Positions 22,201-33,121 of a stretch of DNA of 64,000 nt are shown here, piece after piece (the stretch's first letter is position 1; each line of letters begins with the position of its first letter). A program made the translations under genes and the position numbers. The stretch comes from Batillaria attramentaria (taxonomy: Eukaryota; Mollusca; Gastropoda; Batillariidae). The notes under the pieces are model-generated. The model searched no databases, was not told the DNA's origin, and saw nothing but the letters and a program-made list of their open reading frames with translations. The DNA lies in NCBI GenBank assembly GCA_018292915.2, contig JACVVK020000439.1, forward strand, positions 487,001 to 551,000, read 5' to 3'.

Positions 22201-24109
22201 TGCAAATGTAAAATTTCCAAACAGACTGCTTTAATGCCCCTGACCTTGAGTCAAGGTCATTTCAAGTGGTATGCGTGAATAGGTTTTATCACTTTCTATT
22301 AGCACGCCAGGTTTGGCGCCTCTGCTGTTTGTTGTTTCTGAGGAAAAAAAAAAACAGTGTTAAGGTTTCACAAAAATAACTTGTATGGCCTTGACCTTGA
22401 CAGAAGGCCATTGAATACATGCATATCTGTAAAGTTCGTATCAATGTCTATCAGCGTGCAAAGTTGAAAGCCTCTGGTTTTTGTAGATTCCGAGAAAATG
22501 GCAATGTAAAATTTCCAAACAGAAATATGTTTTGATATGCCTTATGGCTGTGTATCAGCATGCCAAGTTTGGTTTTGCTTAGTATTACTGGGACTGAGCA
22601 GCGCATGTATAGTTTACCTTCCATTGGACAGCTTCCATCTCCAGAGGGTCATTTTCGCACTACACGATTGTATCTGGACCTGACAATGGCGAGGTCAGTG
22701 GATGTGTGGTGACAACTCCTACCACCAATTCGAGGGATTGGGTTCAAGTCCCACTTCTGACACCAGATTAGTCACCTCTCTTTTGGGCCAGTCGGTAATC
22801 GGGGGTTCTCTCCATGTGATCAGGGGTTCCATCCGGGTGATCGGGGGTTCTCTCCAGGTGATCAGGGTTCCATCCGGGTGATCGGGGGTTCTCTCCAGTG
22901 ACCATGGGTTCCATCCGGGTGATCGGGGGGTTCTCTCCAGGTGATCAGAGGTTCCATCCAGGTGATCAGGGGTTCTCTCCGGGTGATCAGCGGTTCCATC
23001 CGGGTGATCGGGGGTTCTCACCGGGTGATCAGGGTTCCATCCGGGTGATCGGGGGTTCTCACCGGGTGATTGGGAGTTCCCTCCGGGTGATCAGCGGTTC
23101 TCTCCGGGTGATCGCTGAGCTACGAACGTACTGTGTTCATTTGGAGCTGGTTTGAACCTTGTGGGACGTTACTACAGGTGCGTGTGTACCCGGTGCATGT
23201 GTATCACGTGCTGTATATGTCGCTACAGGTGCGTGTGTCCCTGGTGACGTACGGGGAGGTGGTGTACACTCAGGACGCCTTCAACTTCGGCGACTACACG
23301 AACAAGGGCCAACTGTTGAAAGCCATTACCGAGATCCCCTACAGGAGCGGGCTGAGAACCAACACCAGTGGCGGCATCTGGTGAGTCGCACGTCGCTTTG
23401 GCGGCACCAGTATCATACGTAGGTCGTAGCTCGTTATCGTCATTGTCATTACAGTCATCGTCGCCATTGTGGTAGTCATCGTCGTTGTCATCATTGTCAT
23501 CATCATCGTCGTCATCGGCGTCATCGTCTTCAGCGGCAGCCTCATTATTTGCATTCACGTACAGGTTTATCGTGATGTTTGCATTATTAACGGTGTTGAC
23601 GAAGTGTTTGACATCATCCTGCCTGCCATCACTGATTCTTGTTGACCAGGTACATGCTGAGAGAACAGATGCCTCAGGCACGACCAGACGTTCGCCGCGT
23701 TGCTATAGTGCTCACGGACGGTAACTCTCAGGAGGCGGACCTGACGAAACAGGCGGCGCTGGATGCGCATGAAACCGAACTGGAGGTGTACGCTATCGGT
23801 GTGGGCCATGAAGTGTCGGACCAGGAACTCCACAATATCGCCAGCGACGAGAGGTAGCCATCAACACACACGCGCTTTCAATCCATTCATTTCAGTCAGT
23901 TATGTCCCATTGGTTAGGAAGTTACTGTGTGCTAAGTGGCGCCGCCAAGCATGATAAAAGCATTGATGGCAAAACTGAACACATTACTTTCAGAGCAAGG
24001 AATCGCTTCACTACAACAGCTTCTTGACCGTCTGTGTCGCATGCGTGTGTTAATAGACATAGTACGCCACATTACTCTTTGTGTTATTAAAACATTACCG
24101 GCCGTTGGG

Positions 24110-24177
<68 letters not shown>

Positions 24178-24179
24178 AC

Positions 24180-24230
<51 letters not shown>

Positions 24231-24697
24231 TGTATGACTTGGTAACTGTTAGTGATATATAGTTTGAATTTAAATTGATGGTGTTATCATTCTGATTATG
24301 TGTATAGTGTGTACTGAGATTCTTGGTTCTATAGAGGTTATGAATCGTTGGACGGGCAGAACATTCAAGCACAGACAAATAGTCCCGTGTAATTTACTTG
24401 TTTGCAGTCACGTGTTCGTGGTGGATAACTACCACATGCTGCAATCCATCGAGGACCGATTGGCCTACGAAGCTTGTGACGGTAAGTCACGTGATACGTT
24501 TTTCTTCTTTTAAGGTCTGGTGCCGAATTAAATCTGTAACCACGGTTACAGCAGTTGAGATGCCGTCTTGAGTGTGTAAGATCGACCACATAGTTGTTGG
24601 GTTGACCTTTTCTGACCAGAAATTAACAGATGTTTGTTGTTGTTGTTGTTTTGTTTTTTGTTTGTTTGGGGTTTGTTGCTGTTGTTGTTGGTGGTGG

Positions 24698-24765
<68 letters not shown>

Positions 24766-24919
24766 GGGGGGGGGGATATTGTTGGATTTTGTGAAAATAA
24801 ATGTGTACCTACTTCTGTTTCACTCTGCTTGTGTTGTTTTGCTTTTCAGTTAAGCCAGAACCACGTAAGTTTACTAGTCAGTAACTGAGATGAGCGGCTG
24901 TTATCGTGAGTATGTGATC

Positions 24920-24974
<55 letters not shown>

Positions 24975-25259
24975 CGCATGCTCACTTGATGAGGGTTCTA
25001 TTGACCCGAAACCATGGTCGTGAGAGGCTAAAATCACCAATTCATATGGCCTAGGTTGTAACGACCATTTGGTGGAGGGGGGGGGGGGAGGGAATGGGTG
25101 CCCTATGAATGGTGAAATACCCTTAGATCTGTTAGACGTTTCAGCGGTAGGATGGTAACCCCCCCCCCCCCCCCCCACCCCCCCACTTTGGCTTGTAGCC
25201 AATGTAGGGCAAAGCGGACTTGTCCAATGGCGTACAAGGCACACATCTCATAGATGGTA

Positions 25260-25356
<97 letters not shown>

Positions 25357-27150
25357 TCATTATGAATTATGTGTCCCTCATCCTTGTATGAGAGTCCTTC
25401 AATTTGCCCTGCGTGCCGCAGAGTGCCAGAATGACCCCGTAGATCTGGCTTTCGTCATCGACTCGTCAGTTAGTATTGGCGATGCTGACTTCGAAGTGGG
25501 CATGGAGTTCATACGCCAGTTTGTCGACGCCTTCCACATCAGTCCCGACGCCGTCAGAGTGGCCGCCATCGCCTTCGGCGAGCGTTACTTTGAAGAAGAC
25601 GCTTTCAACTTCGAGTGAGTAACCATGGTAACATTCTCCATCCGTCGTGACACTCTGTATGCAACGTAATGACGAATATGCCTCCATGATAACATAGCGC
25701 GTTGGCGGTTTCAGAGAAATCTCAACTTTTGATTGGCTAATGAAGCATACAAAACACGAAATTGTGATCAAAGCCTCAGTGAAAGAATTAACAAGGAGGA
25801 ACGGCCCCGTCCTACAAAGTTGTTTCTCCAAATTTCATTTTATTTTGTCTGTTTTGTTGTTATTGTTGCCGGTTCTCCCCTCTCCATGTTCTACCAATGA
25901 CACTAGATCCTCTACGACCTCGACCGATTAGTCACGTGACTGGGGGTGGGGCTGGGTGGGGGGAGAGCGAGAGAGACAGAGAGAGAGAGAGAGAGTGGGT
26001 GGGTGGGTGGGTGTTTAGGAGTTTAACGTCCTTTTCCACCACGTAAGGGTGATATCAAAGACGGGGCAACGAGAGAAAGGAAAGCACAAATATTTGGCCC
26101 AAGCCGGGATTCGAACTCTCGACCCGAGCATTGAAAGTCCAACGCTCTACCATTCGGCTACCCTGGCTCCCCAGAGAGAGAGAGAGAGAGAGACGTCAGT
26201 TCCGTGAACTAAACATTTGACGTCAGCCTCAGGCAGGTCGTCATACACAGACGGAGAGATGACGTCAGTTCCGCGAACTAAACATTTTGACGTCAGCCTC
26301 TAGCACTGCGATCGTCTGAGGAAGCTTGTTTATGTCTTGTGATTTCCCTGTTGGCTTTGTGGCTTCCCCGATTGAATTAAGCTTATTTTCCACATGAAAT
26401 CTGGAAGATCTAGAGGGCTGGTGAAATGTCGGAGGCAGTGACGATACTTGCTTATTTTGTCTGTGAACTAAGCGTTTGACGTCAGCTTCACACTGGTGGT
26501 ATGACAGATGATGCTTGTGCATGTCTTGTAATTTCCCTGTTGCTTTTGTGACTTCCCTGGCTGAATTAATTTTTACATAAAATCTGGAAGATCTAGAGGG
26601 CTGGTGAAACATGGACTAGAATACCTTGTATTGTACTTATGAAATCGAAAATTTGGAACTCTTTTGACCGGTGCTTTTCGCAGAAACTTGAAAAAGTTAT
26701 ATTTATCTAAAAGTTCAGTTATTCTAATGCTAAAGCTATAATAGTGCAGTAGTTCCTGTCATATGTGCAGTTGTCACACTAGACAAAAACGCCGGGATGA
26801 TAAGTAATTTGCAGTAGTCTTTTCATAGATATTTGATCTTATGTGCAAACCACCCCTACCTCGAAAATATTTTTTTTACACAAAACCAGTCAGAGCTACA
26901 GAGCTGTAGCACGAATACAGGCAGTGTGATTGGGTGAACTTCCAAAGTCTAGAAAATGAAGGAATTTGAACAACTTTTTCGAAAAAATTCGTAACACGAC
27001 CGATTTTTTAAAATCGGCGATCACTCATCTGAAAATGCGGCAGGCTAAAAATCGTGAAAGGTAGGTCTGGAGAAGGTGATTTCCCATTTTATCTCAAAGT
27101 AAAAAGGCCTCCATCGAGGTGGTTTAGGAGATAGCCATCATTACATCCGT

Positions 27151-27215
<65 letters not shown>

Positions 27216-27507
27216 TCACAACTCCCGCCAAAAAGAACGCAGCAGCATAGTGTGCACGTCAAGTGTCTATGACGCAGGTTTCGTTACGTCACTATGTGCG
27301 TGAAAGTATTATTGTGTGGAGAAACGTCACAGTCTTGTTTTGTATCACTGAAACTTGCTGCTGCGCGCAGCAAAATCTGCCCCGTCTCATAAAGTTGTTT
27401 CTATATAGAAAACAACTTAAAAAGAACAAGATGGCCACCAGCCCAATATGTTGTTTCCATTTGATCACCTGCTATCGTCACGGTCGTTCTTTTGTAATGC
27501 CATGTAT

Positions 27508-27594
<87 letters not shown>

Positions 27595-30500
27595 GGAAAC
27601 AACTGACCGGGCTGTCACACCAAATCTTGTTTTTGGAAGAGAGACGTCAAGTTGTATTCTTTTAAATCTATGACGTTTTTGCTCACTGGGATGACGCATA
27701 ATACATATGGCGTAATAACTTTGATACAGTTCTTGCAATGAAAGCAGGCCCATGAAAATTGAAGTGTTGCTGCTGCGTGCGCAGTGTAAAGATCGAATTA
27801 ATACCGACCCAATACGTTTAACAGACAAGTCTGCGCGGCGAACGTTTTCTAACTATGTGTTATGTCAGACATACACACGCGCGCGCGCACACACTAACAC
27901 GCACGCACGCACGCGCACACGCACACACACACACAGAGACTCGCGCGAGCCGCGTTTGTGCTCCATTGAGACCTATGTGGTGTCCTCTCACTCTACTATG
28001 CTATTGAGTGAGAGTCAGTGGGAAAAACAAAGCACACTACATCAATGAAACTCCCGCTTTCCCCGTCTACACATAGAGAACGTCCAAAAAGTGGCGACAC
28101 ATCCCCAAGAAATGTCAGTATCACGTCAATCAAACATGACGTCGGAAAAATGACGCTGATACTGCCTTTTGCGTCAGTGCGCGCGTGCCTTTTCTGCGAT
28201 GGATCTGACCTGTTCAGTACGTAAGCAGCCCTGCACAGCGTTCTGGGTTCTTCTTCTTTCATGAATTTGTTCTCCGTGCATATTCTGTTCATAAAGTATT
28301 GGAGTTGTATTCTGTTATATCCCGTGTCTTCTCTGCGATTGCACGAAGATGGCGACATAGTAGAAGTAAAATACACCACGTCTCAAAACAGAGGAATTCG
28401 GAAAGAAAGTGGCGAGACACCCCCAAGAAAAAACAGCATCACGTCAATCAAACATGACGCACTTACTTTACGTCAGTGCGCGTGCGTCTCTTCTTCGATG
28501 TTTGTGAGGCGTGTGGCTTGTAGAGGAAATGTGCTGTGAGTACAAATTTTCAAGTCAACTGACGATAACGGCTGCAGTGAATTTTTCTAATTTTTTTTGT
28601 ATATTTTTTATGGCACCCCAGGCTCATTATCTATGTATAGTAGGAGCGATTTTGAGATCTAAAGTGTGTTCACCAGCACTTTCATCAGGTACGGCTTACG
28701 CCAAAAGTATAAAAGCGACAACCTCCAAAATTCACTTAGTTGAGAGTCCGTATTCATGCTATCTATGTCCAAAAAAATGGAATGGTTTAGGTAAATATTA
28801 CGCCTTTAAACGCCAGAAAGACACTTTTTCTGAAAAGGGCGATAACTCGCAAATCATGTGTGCAATCGTACCTGGATCGGGCCTTCTATTCAACAATCTT
28901 GATTCATTTAGAAACCCCAAATGTGAAATCGATCGGTTCAGTATTTTCGGAGAAATAGGCATCTGAACTGGGTTCACATGCAATGTCAACTCAGGCTCGG
29001 TTTACATGAAAACTATAAGAGCGACCATTTTCTAGTAGTGACTCTGTTCAGAGTCCGTATTCAAGCTATCTACTGCCAAAAAATTGAGTGATTTAAATAA
29101 ATATTACGCCTGTACACAAAAGACAACCAACTTGTCTCAAAAGGGCGATAACTCCCAAATCACTTAAGCAATCATCACACGCTTGAATCGTCTAATGTAA
29201 CATTTTGATATATTTGGATACCCCAAATTTGAAGCCATTCGGTTGAGTATTTTCGAAGAAACGGGCCTGGACACAATTCACACACACACAGCCGCACGCA
29301 CACACGCACACACGCACACACATCCGCACAGACGGCACTCACTGAGGAGGAGAAGTGCGTTCGGAACACCATACGCGTCAGCATCGATGACGCAAGTTTT
29401 CTTACGTCATTGTCAGAGTTACACTTGCAAAATCGTCTCTGCGGGAGATCGGCAGTGACGTGCGTTTGTACCACAGATGCTTGCCTATGAACGTGGAAAT
29501 TTTAGCCCGTCCTATTATGTTGTTTCCATTACTATGGAAACAACATAAAAAGCCCTCACAAAAAAGTTGAGACTTATTGCAGAACTTCCAGTAGGCTGCA
29601 AGATCACTTGAACAATAACCTTACGAGACGTAATAGTCTGTTGTGTTCCGTTGTTGTTGATGATACAATGCAATGTATAATGACGCGTTTGTATAACGTC
29701 ATCAACAGCACACTGACAAGAATGGTAATGTTTGTATGACGTCGTCAGCACGCTGAATGACGTGATTTGTACTGCCACCCTGAAACGAGTGCGAATGACG
29801 TGTTGGTATGATGTCATCAGTGAGTACGACAACAAGAATGACGTGATGAGTGCCCTGCAGAACATCCCCTGGCGTCACGGGTCGGCCACCAACACGAGTG
29901 AGGGTCTGAAGTACATGAGGGAGTACCTGATGCCAGCCGCTCGTCCCAACGCCGCGCATGTCTGTATCACTCTGACCGACGGACAGTCACAAGAACCAGA
30001 GGTAGAAGATCCAATCCAATCCAATCCAACCCAACTCAACCCACCCAAACAGCCCAGCTTAGCCCAGCCCAGCCCAGCCCAGCTTAGCCCAGCCCAGCCC
30101 AGCCCAGCCCAGCCCAGCCCAGCGCAGCCCAGCTCAACCCAATCCAATCCAATCCAATCCAATCCAATCCCGTCCAGTCCAAACCACTGAAATACGAGTA
30201 CAATTCAATTCACATCAGTCCAATCCAGTCCAATCCAGTCCAATCTAATTAAAATTCAATGCAGTCCGATCCAGTTCAATGCAGTCCAGTCCAATATTGT
30301 CAAGTCCAATCCAGTGTGCAGTCCAGTCCCATCCAATCAGTCCGATGCCCACGTTATTAAGCGTTGATGTACTACATCATACATCATACATCACACAGCA
30401 TGGCATGGGAAACGTACATGCTCGTTGCGCTTGGAAATACATGATACATACGGGGGGGGGGGGGGGGGGTCCGTGGTCGTGCAGTTTTTGCAGTTGGAGA

Positions 30501-32226
30501 TACCGCCCGGAACGTCGTATTTTCATCTTCATAAGGTGGGGGTGGGGGGGAGCTAGAGAGGGGAGGTGGCGTTTAACTTTTAGCGCGCAAAACATGCTGA
30601 TCACATGACCACCATGAATCACTGTCAACTGTAGGGGGGGGGGGGGGGGGGGGCGCCGGGGTGGTCGAATGGTAGAGCGTTGGACTTCTAATGCTCGGGT
30701 CGTGAGTTCGATCCCGGCTGGGGCCAAATATTTGTGCTGGCTTTTTCATCGTTGCCCCGTCTTTGATATCACCCTATGTGGTGGAAAAGGACGTTAAACC
30801 CCTAAACACCCACCCACCCACCCTTGTCAACTGTAGGGTGTGTGTATTCATTATTATGGCCGTGCAGGAATAATTATTAGCTTCTTTGACAAACGTTTTC
30901 GTGGTGTGACCATGACAGAGAACCAAGGCGGAGGCGGAGAATGCTCGTGCTGATCACATCGTCACGTTTGCTGTGGGTGTTGGGAGGATCGGGGAGGAGC
31001 TTGACGAGATGGAACTGAACAACATTGCCGGGGATCCGAGCCGCGTGTTGCGGGCAGATACTTACGCTCAGCTCAACCTGCTCAAGAAGAAACTCACAGA
31101 CCTCGCTTGTACCGGCAGTAAGTACTGGTCACTGGCCACTGGTCACTGAACACTGTTCACTGTTCGCATTCACATCGTTTTCTTTTTCTTCCGCTTTACA
31201 GTTGGGCTAGAGGAAGGTGGGTGGGTGAGTGTTTGGGAGTTTGTGGGTTAATGGAAGGTGGGTGGCTGTTTGGGAGTTTGTGGGCTGGAGGAGGTGTGTG
31301 GGTGGGTGTTTGGGAGTTTGTGGGCTGGAGGAGGTGTGTGGGTGGGTGTTTGGGAGTTTGTGGGCTGGAGGAGGTGTGTGGGTGGGTGTTTGGGAGTTTG
31401 CAGGCTCGAGGAAGGTGAGTGGCTGGGTGGGTGTTTGGGAGTTTGGGGTTAATGTAAGGTGGGTGGGTGATTGGGAGTTTGTGGGCTCGAGGAACCTGGG
31501 TGGCCGAGTGGGTGTTTGGGAGTTTGTGGGTTGGGGGAAGGTGGGGGTTTGGGCGCTTGTGGGCTCGAGGGCGGCGGTTGGTTGGTTGGAACCTGGGTGG
31601 CCGAGTGGGTGTTGGGGAGTTTGTGGGTTTGGGGAATGTGGGTGTCTGGGCGTTTGTGGGCTCGACGGCAGTGGGTCGATGGGTGTTTAGGAGTTTGTGG
31701 GTAGAGGAAGGTTGGTGGGTGTTTGGGAGTTTGTGGGCTAGAGGAAGGTGGGTGGGTGGGTGTTTGGGTGGTTATAGACTCGAGAGGATGGATGGATGGG
31801 TGGGAAGTTGACTATGACGAGGGTTGACCGCAGCCAAATCTCTCCCGGAAGGACTCACGCGAAGGAGTCGAAGTGGTACGTAGTGGTAGCTTATTCCAGG
31901 TCCTCAGCGTTCTTGGGAAAAGGAGTTGTACAAAACTAGAACTTGGAAACGAAATCACCATATCATATACAAAGCATTTACAAACAATAAATTCCTTTGA
32001 CTTTGGGCGTGTGGCGTGCTCCAGGTAATGTCTTGGTTAGCCTGGCGTACGCCCGTAGGCTGGATGGTAAAAGTGGTATCTAAACTCTTTGTTTTCAATT
32101 TCTTCAGTTTGCTATGCTTCGGAACCGTGATGGGTTTCCCAGCCATTCACTGAAAATGTAATTACTGTTTCCCCAGTTACTGAGGCCCTTCAGTCGATGT
32201 CGGAGAGAATCGAGATGAAACAGTAG
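19215..32226 (+). CDS. Secreted protein with two von Willebrand A domains (copy A, complete, 12 exons)
   Basis: Exons: 19215-19244, 20166-20200, 20615-20664, 21406-21536, 23229-23380, 23650-23853, 24408-24481, 24850-24864, 25422-25614, 29821-30001, 30919-31117, 32177-32226. All junctions are GT-AG and every phase matches, giving 437 residues and TAG. Residues 1-17 (MWKLLSAVALVLVCDAA) look like a signal peptide. VWA1 (about 47-225) has the MIDAS set DASAS 52-56, T126 in TNTSGG and TDG with D156. VWA2 (about 237-422) has DSSVS 244-248, T318 in TNTSEG and TDG with D348. A short Cys-flanked linker (KPEP) separates them, and the tail is ITEALQSMSERIEMKQ, possibly helical. Known for the family: matrilins and collagen VI use such metal-binding VWA domains for matrix protein adhesion. 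In molluscs a shell- or mucus-matrix role is possible but not shown. A TATA box lies upstream and AATAAA lies 330 bases downstream. Introns are full of transposons, the largest (intron 9) holding R1a and R2c. Confidence 0.88.
19413..19928. mobile_element. TIR element R3 in VWA copy A intron 1
   Basis: The left arm 19,413-19,509 and right arm 19,850-19,928 are inverted copies: CTGTACCGGGTC...CGACGACGCCCAA...GAGCTAAGTGATACC against its complement. The inside (about 340 bp) has no transposase. Copy B holds the same arms with 8.4 kb between them. Confidence 0.75.
20734..20965. repeat. 32-bp minisatellite, about 7 copies
   Basis: The unit contains TCTAAGCAGCTTGAGGCTGG and AAGTACCCCGGG. It lies in VWA intron 3; copy B has about 4 units at 61,350-61,485. 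Confidence 0.88.
20990..21249. repeat. 19-bp minisatellite, about 14 copies
   Basis: The unit is TACATGTGACTTATTACAG with GACGCGACTAGTATTACGG variants. The copy B counterpart has exactly 18 units. Confidence 0.92.
21371..21399. repeat. (GT)n at the exon 4 acceptor
   Basis: The GT run ends 2 bases before the CACAG acceptor of VWA exon 4. Confidence 0.9.
21730..22560. repeat. Degenerate 145-bp repeat with TCAAGGTCA palindromes
   Basis: About five units spaced roughly 145 bp, each with a TGACCTTGA/TCAAGGTCA segment followed by GTCTATCAT and ATTTCCAAA-type text. Palindromes are TGACCTTGGGTCAAGGTCA (21,869-21,887) and TGACCTTGAGTCAAGGTCA (22,241-22,259). It lies in VWA intron 4 of copy A and is absent from copy B. 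Confidence 0.7.
22796..23115. repeat. 21-bp minisatellite, about 15 copies
   Basis: Alternating units GGGTGATCGGGGGTTCTCTC and AGGTGATCAGGGGTTCCATC plus one base. It is upstream of VWA exon 5. Copy B keeps a shorter array at 62,336-62,480. Confidence 0.92.
23440..23530. repeat. Imperfect (GTC/ATC)n trinucleotide tract
   Basis: ATCGTCGTTGTCATCATTGT-type sequence in VWA intron 5. It gives Asp-rich minus-strand frames that are not genes; the same tract is in copy B at 62,800-62,890. Confidence 0.8.
24112..24230. repeat. (GT)n microsatellite, interrupted
   Basis: Two GT runs are split by GCACGGT near 24,177, in VWA intron 6. Confidence 0.94.
24703..24763. repeat. (GT)n microsatellite
   Basis: About 30 GT units followed by a G run, in VWA intron 7. 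Confidence 0.94.
24921..24971. repeat. (GT)n microsatellite
   Basis: About 25 GT units in VWA intron 8, with poly-G (25,077) and poly-C (25,160) further on. Confidence 0.94.
25262..25355. repeat. (CT)n(GT)n compound microsatellite
   Basis: A CT run 25,262-25,302 passes directly into GT, 65 bases before VWA exon 9. Confidence 0.94.
25995..26173 (-). mobile_element. SINE inside R1a
   Basis: Full SINE in inverse orientation within a (GA)n tract. The same insertion is present in R1b and R1c, so it predates their spread. Confidence 0.88.
27154..27212. repeat. (CA)n microsatellite in R1a
   Basis: About 29 CA units; the equivalent tracts in R1b and R1c are shorter. Confidence 0.93.
27448..29546 (+). 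mobile_element. Repeat family R2, copy c (longest plus-strand copy)
   Basis: From ATGTTGTTTCCATT to ATGGAAACAACAT, about 2.1 kb, directly after R1a. It contains an extra (CA)n(CT)n tract (27,508-27,589), the segment with CTGACCTGTTCAGTACGTAA and the GGGCGATAACTC blocks. It lies within VWA intron 9. Confidence 0.8.
27508..27589. repeat. (CA)n(CT)n microsatellite
   Basis: CA 27,508-27,561 passes directly into CT to 27,589. Confidence 0.93.
30003..30340. repeat. Pentanucleotide array (CCAAT / CCCAG / CAGTC)n
   Basis: AATCC and AGCCC five-base units begin right after the exon 10 donor. They degrade to CAGTCCAATCCAGTC text towards 30,340, in VWA intron 10. Confidence 0.88.
30637..30824 (+). mobile_element. 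tRNA-derived SINE with 14-bp target duplication
   Basis: Flanked by TGTCAACTGTAGGG at 30,623-30,636 and 30,825-30,838. The 5' side has a long G run before GCCGGGGTGGTCGAATGG. Box B-like GAGTTCGATCCCGG and CACCCACCCACCC end are present. Confidence 0.92.
31213..31790. repeat. 40-bp minisatellite resembling an inverted SINE tail
   Basis: The unit contains GTGGGTGGGTGTTTGGGAGT followed by TTGTGGGCTGGAGGA; the period is 40 bp in the middle and irregular at the edges. GGTGGGTGTTT-GGAGTTT is close to the inverse of the SINE 3' end. It lies in VWA intron 11. Confidence 0.85.
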
Positions 32227-32374
32227 CCGTCATCTTGCCAGCATGGCACAGAACCTGACCCTCCATTGGGCAACCGGCCGTATCCGTGGCTGTGATTGGT
32301 CGACTCATATATCAACAATACTGTACCCCACACCTGATCACCGATCTAAGTTCCCCCCCCCCCTCTACTCCCCC

Positions 32375-32376
32375 CC

Positions 32377-32413
<37 letters not shown>

Positions 32414-32434
32414 CCACACACACACACACACACA
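32375..32434. repeat. (CA)n microsatellite in the VWA 3' UTR
   Basis: Two CA runs separated by ACC, after a poly-C stretch. Confidence 0.9.
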
Positions 32435-32555
32435 CGAGGGTTGCAAACCCCAAACATGCCATGGGAAGAGGCATTAATTTGACTGATATGTTTACGGAGA
32501 AAACCCACATTGTGTTCGTTGGCAATGTTTCTTTGATATACATGTATATATTATG

Positions 32556-32561
32556 AATAAA
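32556..32561 (+). terminator. Polyadenylation signal for VWA copy A
   Basis: AATAAA is 330 bases after the TAG and followed by a GT-rich tract at 32,584-32,652, a plausible cleavage context. A second AATAAA-like motif further upstream is intronic. Confidence 0.5.
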
Positions 32562-32581
32562 GAATTTTCTTGCAGATATGA

Positions 32582-32582
<1 letters not shown>

Positions 32583-32652
<70 letters not shown>
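32583..32652. repeat. (GT)n microsatellite
   Basis: About 34 GT units, just downstream of the AATAAA. Confidence 0.94.
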
Positions 32653-32653
<1 letters not shown>

Positions 32654-32699
32654 CAGCGTGTTTATCCATGTCATGGTGCTTGTCCTATTATAATAGTAT

Positions 32700-33074
32700 A
32701 TTTAACGAGAACGGCAAACAAACAAACAAACCAGGTATTTACATAGATCTCAGGAAAAAAGCAGACAAAACCTCCAGAAGCAACAACAACAAAACAAACA
32801 AAATAACGGCACACATAAACGGAAACAAGAAAAAATATGACGAGCAAAGAAAGCAACTGGGCAGTATATGCCAACCTAAAAAACAAAAACAACAACAACA
32901 ACCCACCAAATAGCGGTTATGGTTTATACATGTATTAAGACAGACAGTAGATACTGTCAGTATCAACATCTTAAGGCAGACATTTTGTTGTACAGAAATT
33001 TGCCGACATCTGAAAACTACTAGCCGGATCCCCGTAGTTCCGATTTTAACAGAATAATTTTCTCCAACGGTTAT

Positions 33075-33121
<47 letters not shown>

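Larger units (their letters stand above)
25817..27418 (+). mobile_element. Repeat family R1, copy a
   Basis: Starts AAGTTGTTTCTCC and ends in a hairpin close to AAGTTGTTTCTC...GAAACAACTT. Internal landmarks are TTGACGTCAGCCTC, ATCTGGAAGATCTAGAGGGC and TTTAGGAGATAGCCATCATT. Copies b (46,166-47,735) and c (58,832-60,426, inverted) are colinear and share the same internal SINE. No coding frame is recognised, so it is taken as non-autonomous. Confidence 0.8.

Noticed and set aside
23223..23681. Asp/Asn-rich acidic frame on the minus strand (also at 62,583-62,924)
   Set aside because: Antisense of VWA exon 5 plus a trinucleotide tract.
28261..28539. Frame starting MNLFSVHILFIKYW found in four places
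   Set aside because: It recurs only because it lies in R2 copies; shared stop pattern and no family, so not treated as a gene.
29875..30162. Trp/Gly-Leu repeat frame on the minus strand
   Set aside because: Pentanucleotide array plus antisense of VWA exon 10.
31229..31811. Three overlapping plus-strand Gly/Trp/Val-rich frames
   Set aside because: The 40-bp minisatellite read in three frames.
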